A stretch of 64,000 bases of DNA from Tomocerus qinae (lineage: Eukaryota > Arthropoda > Collembola > Entomobryomorpha > Tomoceridae). The stretch is taken from assembly GCA_020055645.1 (NCBI GenBank), contig CM034546.1, forward strand, positions 54,808,001 to 54,872,000, read 5' to 3'. Under the pieces are notes generated by a model. It ran no database searches, had not been told where the DNA came from, and saw nothing but the letters and a program-made list of their open reading frames with translations. The translations under genes and the position numbers were made by a program. This document shows, piece by piece, positions 1 to 11,418 of the stretch. Numbering within the stretch: position 1 is the first letter of the stretch; the number at the start of each line of letters is the position of its first letter.

Positions 1-931
1 AGTGAACAAACAACAGCTTTCTAATTGTTAGTAAGAAAAGCTGTCTTGTTCTTCCCAATTGTCCATGTATATTGTTGGTTGGGGCTTATCTTTATTATTA
101 TTCTTATTGGGGATGATTCGGCTGATGTATTGGTATAAAGTGAATCATCATTTTATGCCAGAAAGCGTATGACAAAATAAAACGGTGGTAAATGGGGTTA
201 CCAATATCTTCTTATCCATAGGACATAAACGGACTACGATGACATTGCATAGGGCAGGTGTTGGTAATACAAGGGCTCATGAATTGCCATTTTATGCAGA
301 CCAGATGTGAAATATGGTTGCTTTTGTGGAAATAGCTTTATTACAATTGATTGGAAGCTAAAAAAGAAGTGAAAAGTACAAAACATACGGATTGGTTTAC
401 AAAGTAAAATATTATTTGATGAAAATATTTAAATTAAGGTTAAATATTCAGGGTAATATAAATGTTTCACTTTCACTGTTGCATTAATCATGTTTATTTT
501 TGTGCAAGGCCAATACACGACCATTAACATATACATTGTTGTAAATATTTAATTTATATGCCCCAGGTGTTACAATAAATGATCTTTCAAACTTCAAGAA
601 GTTTTTTTACACTTCATACACTTATATAGGTATTATGTTTTTGAAATCTATATTCATTGCAATTCGTCTCCCCTCTCTGAATCGCCATTATTAGCACCCG
701 TGTCTTTGTAGCCTTTAACCAAGCATTTTTCAGGTCGGTTAAAATCTTTATAAATATTATAATGCCATGATGAAATAGGTTTATCTTATCTTGAAAGCAT
801 TTTATTCGATTTGACTTTCAGAGTTTTGAGAAGTAACAAAATAACTGCCTACCCGTATACAGTAAAATATGATCAGTAACATTAGTTACAAATTAATTTC
901 ATGAAGTAATAATGTTAAACGACGTTACCTT
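1..931. other. Downstream flank of gene 1, no gene seen
   Basis: No convincing ORF or RNA gene is visible. The part from about 780 to 931 is similar to sequence 3' of the gene 3 C2H2 exon (about 23850-23990), so it is probably duplicated 3' UTR. It contains a minus-strand AATAAA at 806-801. Confidence 0.5.
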
Positions 932-1524
932 TTAAGGAAATAGATATGTCTCCTTACTGCTTTCACCATGAACCTTTACTCTGTGTAAAAACATTAAATG
1001 GAAAGTAGGAAATACTTGTTCGCAAACATCACACTTATGTTGCCAGTGGGTCAACATATGATTTTTCCAATTTGCAGATGAAGAAAAACATTTTCCGCAG
1101 TCTACACATTTAAACACTTTGTTCACTGTCGTTTTTACTTTTGGTGCTTCGCTATCAACAGTTGAATGGACAATATCGGCTGTAATCTCTTCGCGAATTT
1201 TGATGGTGTCTTTTCTCCTGTTTGGTATTTTTTGCCCTACCAAAGCAGTAGTATCTTCTAAACGTTTTAGTTGCACAGTTCTTTGATTAAATACTGGTTT
1301 TGCATGACTTTTCTTGTGAGTTTTTAACTGTTTCGAATTAGCAAAATTCTGATCACAAACGTCACATGTGTAGCTAATTTCACAACTTGATTGTATCTGA
1401 TCTGATCCTGATGAGATAACAACTTGTCCATCAACCACTGTGCCCTCAACTATCTCGAGTGGATCATTTTCCGGTGAAAGTCTTGACTCTTCTTCTGTTA
1501 TATACGAATCATGAACAGATGTAC
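932..1524 (-). other. Gene 1 terminal C2H2 zinc-finger exon (intact)
   Basis: The exon opens with an acidic motif (EEESRLSPENDP) shared with the other copies. It then gives a finger YTCDVCDQNF..LKTHKKSH, a basic spacer, a finger FKCVDCGKCF..WKNHMLTH and directly a third, HKCDVCEQVF..LHRVKVH. Fingers 2 and 3 are joined by one residue (W-Q). This is the only intact copy among the three linked to THAP arrays. Confidence 0.78.
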
Positions 1525-4500
1525 CTAATAAAATATTTTATTTTTTAGATTCGGATACACGGCAATTCCATAACACATTGATTTATTTAGCATTAGATGT
1601 GCAATTTCGAAACTTAAGTACCTACATGCTTTATTTATAACAGAATGCTACAAACCTGTTTGCGAAAAAGACAAACTTTGCCCAACGCCTATAATTGGTG
1701 TATTTTCTGCTATAGTGTCGTCTAGTTGATCTAAACATCAAAAAATATTTTATTTGATTTGTACATTTGCATCTATTTTAGAATTTTTAATTTAATAAAT
1801 AAATTGTTAACTAGTTAAGCATTCATAATGTTCAAAACGTTTAGTCACAAATTAAAATAAATGGTAAAAACAAATAAAAATACCAAAAAATCAAGTCTAT
1901 TATATTTTTGAATTTTCTATAAGCGAGGAACAGAATTTTATATGAAAATGGATAAAAATTATTTATCATACCTTCTGTGAGAAAAAGAGTTGGTACCGCT
2001 TTGCTAAAAAGTAATGCCTTTTGGGGTGACAACTCACAAAATGATTCTTTAACGAAATGTCGTATACACACAGATGAGAAAATATCTGGTTTCCAGCCTT
2101 CATCATTTCTTGATATTCTGATATTTTTAATCCATTTCTTTCTTGTTACAGGGTAAAGTTCCTCACACGGAAGTCTACACAATTATATGTTGAATTAGAC
2201 ATTTAAGTTATGAATGCTTAATTTACAAGAAAAAACTAGCATTATTACTTATAGAAATTAGCTTCTTTGCATTTAAGCTGACAATTGCCAATTACACACT
2301 GTGGCTGCTGTTGTAGTATGTTTGGTGTTCTATTCGTGACGGGAATAGGCTGCAACAACCGGATATCTTTCGTTACAGGAATAGGCGGTTCTAAACATTT
2401 CACAGATAAATCCGAATTTATTAACCATAAATAAAACCATTACATCATATTATGTCTTATTAATAATATAAATATTGCCTATATCCAAATGTTAAAGTGT
2501 TGGAATAATGCAGAGTGTCAAACTCATTTTCAAATTTCGGTTTCAAACTTTGGAAGCTTAAAGTACTAATAGTATATTCCAACACTAAAATGGTTACGAA
2601 TCGGATTTCATTGCAACTGTATTATAATTAAACAGATTCTCCTTCAGCACTGACGTTAAATAGTGTTAAAACTGACTGCTGCTGCATAATTAATATTATT
2701 TGACATTGACACATTTGATATTGACATAATAAGCTTCCAGATTTCTCACTGTTAATGATTCTCGATATTTAAATACTTACAAAACAGAAATGCGAATTCA
2801 AAATATTGACAAAATTCAAATCAACAAATTATAAATTATATTATTATTATTATTATAAACTACGATTTCAAATTAAACTTGATCAAATAATATGATTGTA
2901 TGAATACTGACAACACGATATTATATTCCAAAGAGACTAGTACGTATTGCTATTTTAGATAAATAAATTGTCACCTCCATACTTTAAACTCTAATTTATA
3001 ATTTCTACAAATGAGGAATAAAATTTGATAAAAATATTTATTGTACCTTCTGGAAGAAAAAGAGTTGGTACTGCTATGCCAAAGAGTATTGTCTGGTAGC
3101 GCGTCACACAAAATGATTTTTCATCAAAATGTCGCTTACAAACGGAAGAAAAATTATCTGGTGCCCAGGTTTCCTCTCTTCTTGATTTTTTGATTATATC
3201 AATCCATTTGTTTCTTGTTACAGGGTAAAGTTCCTCACACGGAAGTCTACACATTTATTTGTACAATTAATTACAGTTCCAAATTTATTATAAAGTATAG
3301 TATAAAAAACAAAAATTATTACTTAAATAAATCGTCATCCGTTAATCCTGAATGGCAATTGCCAATTACACATTGTGGCTGTTGCACTTCATTTGTTGAC
3401 ACAGAAATTGAAACATGAGTGTATTTGTCTGAATAATCTGAAATAATGAAAAGATCAATTCTTTTGGATTTCTTACAAAACAATCGGTGCTTTTTTACGC
3501 TAGTACGAATCAAACTCAGAGTCAAAACCGATTAAATTAATATCTTAAATAATATTAATTAATCATAAACTTCAAACATGGACACGGATACGATAGTCTT
3601 TCGTTTCTCATCTTAATATTTAGAATAGTCTCCTACTAAGGACGAAATTTGTCGTTGTATGTCTGTTTAGGCAGAATGTGCATGTTTTAGTTTTCGACTG
3701 CAATAATAGTTGTTTCAAATTAGTTCAATCCCTTACTCGGAGCACTCAAACTTATAATAGATTTGATTTCATTTCTTTATATCCAAATCTTAATTTAATT
3801 CGATTTGATCCTGAGTTTGATTGTTAATATGTATTGTGCATCACACAATTCTATCTAAATTGCCATCTGGTTTAAGATAACGTGTTAAGGCCGATTTTTG
3901 GCAGAAGATGTAATAGATAAATGTTTGAATAGCACCATACACAGAAACCTCGGCTTTACTTTCATAGGGTTAAACTGCCCCACCGGATTGAGGGGTCCCA
4001 GCTTTTAGATAGTTACCATAAAAACGATAAGACATTTTGAAAAAGGGTTTCGGGGTATGAACAGCACTTTAGCAATGTATTACCGCTGTTAAGGTTGAGA
4101 GTTGGGATGTCATCACTGATGAGTGCGTTTTGTGGAAAATGTCTTGAACAAACTCTTGATTCTTTGTTCGCTTTCCAATGCTTATCTCTTCTTGATTCTC
4201 TAATTATGCGAATCCAAGCCTTCTTTATCTTCGGGTTGTCATCAGGTATACTAATATAAACATAAAGAATGAGAGACTTAAAAACTTGGATTTAATTAAT
4301 TAATTTGTATAATTGTGAAATGAATTAAAGTAACTTACCTATACATAGAAATTATCTTATTTCCGTTTTCAATGTTGTCGGTATTGCGATTGCATATTGC
4401 ACAGATTTGTCTTGCACACTGGAGCTTGAATTTCACTTCGGGGTCTTAAAATACAACAGAATCATATAAAAATGAAATTTCGTCAATTTATGGCCAGTCA

Positions 4501-7500
4501 TTTAATTCCTGGTTAGCTGTAAAAGACTGCGTTCTTGAATATTCTACCTTCTAGCTGGTATACGACACTTAAATCAAGCGTAATGTATACTCTGCTAAGG
4601 CTGTTAAACACAAAATAATACCTTCAAGAAATTGGGTTGGCACCAAGTAGTTTACATCTTCGGGTTTTTTAATTGAACCATGAGGAAAATGCTTTCCGCA
4701 TACAAATGCACTATCTTCCCGGGCCATCCAGTAACTTTCTTTTCGTGATTTTCTAATTATTTCAACCCATGCTCTTCTTATATCAGGGTAATGTGACCTC
4801 GGAGGAACCCTAGCAACATAATGATAGTGTAAAAATTATTTTATAAGCAAAATATTTCAGTCTGAAATTAATTAATCTTCTTACGGATATAATGGCATAA
4901 GTTCTTCCCCATTCCTCTTAATCTCATATCACAATTGCGAATTACACAAACTATTGGGTTAGAGGATGATTTCTTTTTGGGTGCTGCAAATATATAACAG
5001 AACCATAAAAAATGAAGTACATTTTGTCAATTAATGGCCAGTCATTTAATTCCTAGTTAGCTGTAAAAGACTATGTTCTTGGATATTTTACCGTCCAGCT
5101 GGTATACAACGGTGGTAGGTCGATTTGGCAAAAAACATTTTTGCAAAAGTTTTTTGCCACAAATTTGACCCCTGGATAATTTAGCAAAACGGCTTTTTAC
5201 CAGGTCGCAACATACGACACTTACACTCTGCTCAAGGTTGTTAAGTACAAAATAATATTACCTCCAATAAATAGGGTTGGCACCAAGGAGTTTACATCTT
5301 CGGGTTTTTTAATTGAATCCGGTGGAAAATGCTTTCCGCATACATATGAATGGGAATGGGGCTCCCAGTTACTTTCATTTCTTGATCTTCCAATTATTGC
5401 AATCCATGCTTTTTTTACTTCAGGGTGGGTTGTTTTCGGAGGAATCCTATCAAAATATTGATGATGTAAAAATTGTTTTAAAATCACAATACAAAAATGT
5501 CAATCTGAAATTCACAAACCTTCTTACCGATATAACTGCATAATACGTTTATTACATGTTTCATTTGTTTTCATATCACATTTGCCTATTGCACAAACTA
5601 CTGGATAAGTGACAGGGGACGATGATTTCCTTTTGGGTGCTGGAATTATGTAACAGAAATAAATAAATGTACTACCAATAAGGAAAGTTAAAATCCATAT
5701 AATGATGCTACCATATGTGAGGTACTGTACCTAATCGCTTTGTAGAGGAACCAGAAATCTTCAGACTCTGCAAAGTCTCATTATTTCCAATTTTTGCTGC
5801 GGAGGATAATGGGCTATTTGCTATTTCTAGTTCAGACGACGAATGATTCTCAATTTCAATGGTTGCTGCATTATTTTCGATTATTTCGACACCAGGAGAT
5901 GGCGGATTTTCTGTTTTTAATTCGACTGATGGAGATGACGAATAAGTTTGAAAACATATTGATGCAGGTGACTCGGATGCTGTAATCTCTTCCACAGATA
6001 AAGGATTTTCGAGATTAATTTCAGCAGAAGAAGTAGGATTTTCAATTTTTACTTCAACGGGGAGCGATATTTCGTTCTCAAAATATATTTCCATAGGAGA
6101 CATTGGATTTTCTGTTTTTATTTCAACTGATGATGATAAATCAGTTTCAAAATTAATTTCCCGTTGAGAGCTGAGATTTTCATAATAAACTACTCTTAGG
6201 TTTTCACAATCCTCTTCAAATGGAGAAAAATGATTTTCTACTTCGACTTTTACTTGGCATATTGGAATCTCAATTTCCTCTTCTTCGGACGGCAACGGAT
6301 TTTCAAGTTCCATTTCCACGGTAGCAGCATTTACTACTTGAGTTACAATAACAATTAATATTACATCCTTTAAATATTTAAACTCTTCGTGCAAGCAAAA
6401 CAATATGGTTTAAAACCAAATTACATAATGGTCGCTATTAAATGCACAATCAATTTGATATGGTCAGATTTGGTAAAAAATTGGAAGAACAAAATTTTGG
6501 ATTTGTCTCTAATCATTTTATCAAAGAAAATTTCTGAGAAAGTCTGTAGTATTATATGTAAGCACGAAAATTAAAAATAATTAACTATACCATTTTCAAT
6601 AAGAAGAGTTGGCATGGCTTCATTTTGAAGAACAGATTTTCCATTTGTGTCAATATTGATGAATTTCGGATCAAAATGCCGTGAACACACTTGTGTAAAT
6701 TTATTTGGTAGCCAAGAATCGTCATTTCTAGATTTTCGTATAATTTCTATCCAGGCAAGTTTTAGTTCGAAATTGCTTAAACCGGGTAACCTAAGAGAAA
6801 TAATCTTTACATTATAATTCAAAAATATAATGTCGAAATATTTTGTTTTATATCGATATAATTTTTATCTTCACTGATGAAAAGTAGTTGTATTCTTGCA
6901 ATTTATATCATTCTGTATATCACAGCCACCAATCGCGCAACAGTAATCATTTTCGTAAGGCTTATTTGCATGGTCTCTAGAAACTGCAAAGAAAAAAAAC
7001 ATTATGCACTACTGCACTAGATTAACAAAATATTTAATATAGATTCGATATAGGTAATTTTTGGCAGGTTTCGGAAAATCTTTAGCATGACATTACCGCT
7101 TTCAAGGTTGAGAGTTGGGATGTCATCACTGAGTGCGTTCTGTGGAAAATGTCTTGAGCAAACTTTCGAGTCTTTCTTTGGTTCCCAACTGAGGTCTTTT
7201 CTTGATTCTCTAATTATACGAATCCAAGCCTCCCTCAACTTCGGGTTGTGTGCAGAAGGTATACTAAAAACATAAAAATTCAGTTTAGATTAAAAAATTT
7301 GGATTTCATTAATTAATTTGTATAGTTGAGTAACGAATTAAACTAACCTACCTATACATAGAAATTATCTGATTTCCGTTTTCAATGTTTTCGGTATTAC
7401 AATTGCATATTACACAGCGTTGTTTTGAATACAGGACCTTGTGGAAGAAATTCACTTTGGGGTCTAAAAATACAACATAATCATATAAAAATGAAATTTC

Positions 7501-10500
7501 GTCAATTAATGGCCAGTCATTTAATCCTTGTAAAAGACTACGTTCTTGGATATTTTACCGTCTAGCCGGTATACGACATTTACACCACGTCTAATATATA
7601 TTATTCTTGTTAAGGTTGTTAAGCACAAAATAATATTACCTCCAATAAATAGGGTTGGGACCAAGGAGTTTACATCTTCGGGTTTTTTAATTGAATCCGG
7701 TGGAAAATGTTTTCCGCATACATATGAATAGGAATGGGGCTCCCAGTTACTTTCATTTCTTGATCTTCCAATTATTTCAACCCATGCTTTTCTTATTTCA
7801 GTTTTCGGAGGAATCCTATCAACATTTGATGGTTTAAAAATTATTTTAAAAGCACAATACAAAAATATGTCAGTCTGAAATTTACAAACCTTCTTACCGA
7901 TATAACCGCATACGTTTATTACATGTTTCAATTGTTTTCATATCACAATTGCCTATTGCGCAAACTACTGGATAAGTGACAGGGGACAATGATTTCCTTT
8001 TGGGTGCTGGAAATTTGTAACAGAAATAAATAAATGTACTACCAATAAGGAATGCTAAAACCCATATAATGATGCTACCATATGTGAGGTACTGTACCTA
8101 ATCGCTGTACAAAGGAATCAGAAATCTTCAGGCTCTGAATAGTCTCATTATTTCCAATTTTTGCTGCGGAGGATAATGGGCTATTTGTTATTTCTAGCTC
8201 AGAGGATGACTGATTTTCAATTTCGACGGCTGATGATAATGAATCCTCAAAAATCACTTCTGCAGGAGCTGCATTATTTTCAGGTGTGAGTATTTTGACT
8301 ATTTCTGCTTCAGGGAACGACGGATTTTCAATTTTGACATCGGCAAACAATAAGGGATCAGCAGTACCAATGAACTCTGTGGAAGCAGTAATAAAATGAT
8401 CTTCAACTATTTCCACTTCAGAAGAATCTGAATCTTCGATTTTTACTTCTACTGGAAATGATAAATGAGTATCATTATCTATTTCCACAGGAGACGTAGG
8501 GTTTTCAAATTTTACTTCAATTGGGGACGACTGAGACGTTTCAAAATATATTTCTTCCTCAGTAATGAAATTTTCAATTTTAACTTCCCCCAAATTTAAA
8601 GAATCTCCACATTCTATTTCAAATGAAGATGAAGGATTTTCTATTTCTATTTTCATTGGATACAATAACGGAGTCTCAATTTCTCTTTCTTCCGACGACA
8701 AGGAGTCATTAGATTTTGCATGCATGGAAGATAAAGAATTTTCATGTTCCATTTCCATTGCTGTTGGATTTTCTATACGAGTTATAAAAAACCAAAAATA
8801 AATCCTAAGCCTTTAAAATTTTCAAGCAAGCAAACAACTTAATTAAATCCATTTTAAATAATTATTATTTTTAAATGTACAGTAAAATTAATATAGATTT
8901 GATGGAATATTAGACAATAGCTTATAAATACAATTAACCAAATTGACCAAAACAAAGGGGTTTAATTTTATACGATATAAAAACATATATTTTTGTTGCA
9001 AATGGCAAATACATTATAGATGGAAATATATCAGTGAAAATTGTCATGCAAATCTACCATATTAAAGTGCAAAGGTAAAAATCGTTTTACTCTACCATTC
9101 CCAAGACACAAAATTGGCAAAGCGCCTCTTTGGAGAGTGGCATTTCCACTTTTCCCAAAATTGATGACATTTGGGTCAAAATGTCTTGAACATATTCGGG
9201 TTAATTTATCTGGTTCCCAAGAATCGTCATTTCTAGATTTTCGAATAAATTCTATCCAGTCATTTCTTAAGTCGAGGTTACCAGTGGGAATCCTAAAAAC
9301 ATATTTCAGTGAATATATTGAAACTTCAAATTCTAACTTAAAAATATTAGAATAACTTATATTTTATATTCTTACCTAAGAAAGTAAGGTTTTTTCTTGT
9401 AAATTATGTTACTTTGTATATCACAGCCACTAATCGCACAGCTGTAATTATAGTCTTCATAGGGTTTAAAGTATGTATGGTCATGGTCGTTAGCAACAAT
9501 ATTATTTTGTGGAATCGCGTTCTGATTATTATCGCCGTCCGCTGCAGATTCTAAAATATAAAAGGAGGATGGAAAATTTAAATAAAAAATCATTACAAAA
9601 AAGACTGCTAAAACTAAAAGGCCTTATACCCTAAACACCTAATCTAACCATAGAGGTTATAATAATATAGAGGCATAATCCTTTCAATGGTACAAAAAAT
9701 CAATCCCTATTGTTTTCGAGCGATTATGCAATAATAGGTATCGGTAAATTACAGTCGGACCTTTTAGTCGGACCGTAGAGCATAATATGATTTTAAAACA
9801 TACCTTCGTGAGAAATTGGATCCACATGTCCGTCGTCACCGAAAGATTGACTATTTTCCATTACGCATCCCAAAATAACTTCTCCATCTAAATTTTGAAT
9901 ACAATGTTATCATCATTAGGATTATAGGCAACGCCTTACTAATATCTTGCCGTTTTGCTTCTTACCGGAAAAAATAGTGGGAATGGCATCTTTATCTAAT
10001 ATACCGATATTAGGATATTTTAAAATATATTTTCCCTCAAAATGACTTGAACATACAACCGATAATTCATTTGGTTGCCAATTATTATTTTTTCTAGATT
10101 TTCTGATAAATTCAACCCATTCCTTCCTTCTATCAGTATTGGGAGATTCGCCTGGGATTCTAAACCATAATTATTTTTGTTTTCAACTTTTAAATTAATA
10201 AATTTATTTAAATATTACTTTGATATTTTACCGATAAAAAGTAGCTGATCCGTTTTTGCTAGCAGTATTTTCATTATTACAACCACCTACACTACAGTGG
10301 TGATAACCAGGAAATGGCAAGCAATCGATCAAAGCCTTTGACCCTAAAATAAAATACAATTAAGTAACATAATATTATGGCGTTAAATGTTATAATGTAC
10401 ATACATACTACATTACATGTTATACATATTTATATTGTTTATTTATATTTATATAGCCAAATATAAGATAATTTATTTTGAATCACTTTCACTGCTTTTC

Positions 10501-11418
10501 TTTTATTGACACTCAATTTTTGCCATTGTCATAGAAATTAAGATTTAAAAATTAAATCAAACAGATATCATATAACTGAAACTAAATGAATATAAGTATT
10601 ATTATAAGTGGTTCATCAAAAACATGGAACGTGTTTTAGCACAGTAAGACGGTTTTCTCAAATGTAGCATAATAATATGAATGAACAGCCTTAAAGCAGT
10701 TTATAAGATGTTAATGTCACACGATTTTCATTTTTCTTTGAAAAAGTTTAGGAATTGGAATAAGTCAAACTTAAAAAAATTTAGAAATCTTATAGAAATA
10801 TTGGGTTCTTCTGTCTACAATGTTTAGGCTAATCATGTAGATAATTGTGGAAATACTTTACATAATTTCTTTTTACCAATAAATAGACAACCCTCATTTA
10901 CGAAATTTTATGTATCTGTATTTTCCTTGTCGAATTATGTCAGAAAAAAGCCTCTCAGTACATATTTAAAAACATTCTAAGTTAAGAATTGGTATTTAGT
11001 TGAAGAAGGAAAAAGAAAGTGTGGTTGTTGTAAAATACCTTTGCCAAGGAAAAGGGTTGGAATAGCCCCAGGGGTCAGTATGTTTCTAAATTTTGTCACC
11101 ATGAAACATTTTCGGTCGAAATGTCTTGAGCATATTCTGTAATTTTGTTTTGGTTCCCAGCTGTAGTCATCTTTAGATGCTCTGATAATATCAAGCCAGT
11201 ACTGTCTAACCCCTGGACGAAATCTGGTACCTGATGGAAAGCTAAATACTTCGGTCATTAGATATCATTATTTTCCCCGGCAGTATTAATAAAGTTTATT
11301 AAAAATTAATTTTGTGAGCTTACGTATGCCATGACGAAATGGAACTTTCTCTACGATTTTGAAGTGTGCAACCAGATATCATACATGCACCGTGTATGTA
11401 TTTACACTCTGGCATCAT
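932..11418 (-). CDS. Gene 1: giant protein with eleven THAP domains and C-terminal C2H2 fingers
   Basis: I built this from 27 exons: eleven A+B pairs, two short linkers, two long acidic exons and one C2H2 exon. It is predicted to be a nuclear, multi-site DNA-binding protein; THAP and C2H2 domains are zinc-dependent DNA-binding folds. The start is a double ATG at 11416-11418 and 11413-11415, preceded in frame by a TAA. Downstream intron phases agree throughout (2 inside each THAP, 1 elsewhere) except at exon 4885-4983, which is one base out of register. Summed exons give about 5.4 kb, roughly 1,800 residues, ending at TAA 932-934; an AATAAA lies on the minus strand at 806-801. A consensus-like donor just before the stop (GTAAGG, at 957-952) would allow a further exon left of the window, so the C-terminus is uncertain. 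The family is clear; use as one transcript is inferred from phase, not shown. Alternative splicing or several transcripts are possible. Confidence 0.75.
1656..1730 (-). other. Gene 1 short linker exon before the C2H2 exon
   Basis: A 75-base phase 1-1 exon encodes an acidic then Ser-rich peptide (contains DQLDDTIAENTP). No domain is recognised. Confidence 0.6.
1972..2390 (-). other. Gene 1 THAP module 11
   Basis: Exon A 2249-2390 has a Gln/Pro-rich lead and CVIGNC. Exon B 1972-2174 has CIRHF and AVPTLF. It is the last THAP before the zinc-finger exon. Confidence 0.8.
3047..3437 (-). other. Gene 1 THAP module 10
   Basis: Exon A 3323-3437 (CVIGNC) and exon B 3047-3246 (CKRHF, AVPTLF). The B exon starts with LPCEELYPVTRNKW, almost the same as module 11. 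Confidence 0.8.
4084..4444 (-). other. Gene 1 THAP module 9
   Basis: Exon A 4339-4444 (CAIC) and exon B 4084-4250 (CSRHF, DIPTLN). Same subclass as module 5. Confidence 0.78.
4622..4983 (-). other. Gene 1 THAP module 8, exon A one base out of frame
   Basis: Exon B 4622-4809 is intact (CGKHF, LVPTQF). Exon A 4885-4983 has CVIRNC but is 99 bases long, where 1 mod 3 is needed. The missing register falls near a GGGG run, so a sequencing error, real decay or skipping of both halves are all possible. Skipping the pair restores frame. Confidence 0.6.
5262..5639 (-). other. Gene 1 THAP module 7
   Basis: Exon A 5528-5639 (CAIGKC) and exon B 5262-5446 (CGKHF, LVPTLF). Lengths keep frame. Confidence 0.8.
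5731..6333 (-). other. Gene 1 second long acidic linker exon (201 aa)
   Basis: A 603-base phase 1-1 exon with repeats of the E-N-P-x-S-P-x-E type and no interruptions. The preferred donor is GTACAG after the codons for STKRL; reading through instead reaches a stop at 5708. It is a duplicate of 8098-8772 with several internal repeat units lost. Confidence 0.72.
6591..6983 (-). other. Gene 1 THAP module 6
   Basis: Exon A 6875-6983 (CAIGGCDIQ) and exon B 6591-6790 (CSRHF, AMPTLL). Belongs to the CDIQ subclass with module 3, gene 2 THAP 2 and gene 3 THAP 2. Confidence 0.8.
7097..7463 (-). other. Gene 1 THAP module 5
   Basis: Exon A 7352-7463 has a short first Cys pair (CVIC). Exon B 7097-7263 has CSRHF and DIPTLN. 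Closest relative in the window is module 9. Confidence 0.78.
7640..8006 (-). other. Gene 1 THAP module 4
   Basis: Exon A 7898-8006 (CAIGNC) and exon B 7640-7815 (CGKHF, LVPTLF). Nearly the same as module 7, including flanking intron sequence. Confidence 0.8.
8098..8772 (-). other. Gene 1 long acidic Ser/Pro-rich linker exon (225 aa)
   Basis: This 675-base, phase 1-1 exon is entirely open. It encodes irregular repeats of about 10-12 residues of the type E(I/V)-E-N-P-x-S-S-P. The composition suggests a flexible, phosphorylatable acidic region, possibly a transcriptional activation or cofactor-binding segment; that role is inferred from composition only. The last part closely matches the second acidic exon (5731-6333), so the two are recent duplicates. 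Confidence 0.72.
9096..9550 (-). other. Gene 1 THAP module 3
   Basis: Exon A 9376-9550 has a longer Asn-rich lead before CAISGC. Exon B 9096-9292 has CSRHF and ends ALPILC, so the usual PTLF motif is altered. Confidence 0.78.
9804..9887 (-). other. Gene 1 short linker exon between THAP 2 and 3
   Basis: An 84-base exon with phase 1 at both ends encodes an acidic peptide containing SFGDDGHVDPIS. No domain is recognised. Skipping it would keep frame. Confidence 0.6.
9966..10343 (-). other. Gene 1 THAP module 2
   Basis: Exon A 10232-10343 (CSVGGC) and exon B 9966-10159 (CSSHF, then AIPTIF). Lengths keep frame at phase 1 outside and phase 2 between the halves. Confidence 0.8.
11039..11418 (-). 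other. Gene 1 THAP module 1 (N-terminal, with start codon)
   Basis: Exon A is 11324-11418 and begins with the start codon; it holds CMISGC. Exon B is 11039-11241 with W in QYWLDI, CSRHF and AIPTLF. The A donor is GTAAGC and the B acceptor is phase 2. All four zinc ligands are present. Confidence 0.8.
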
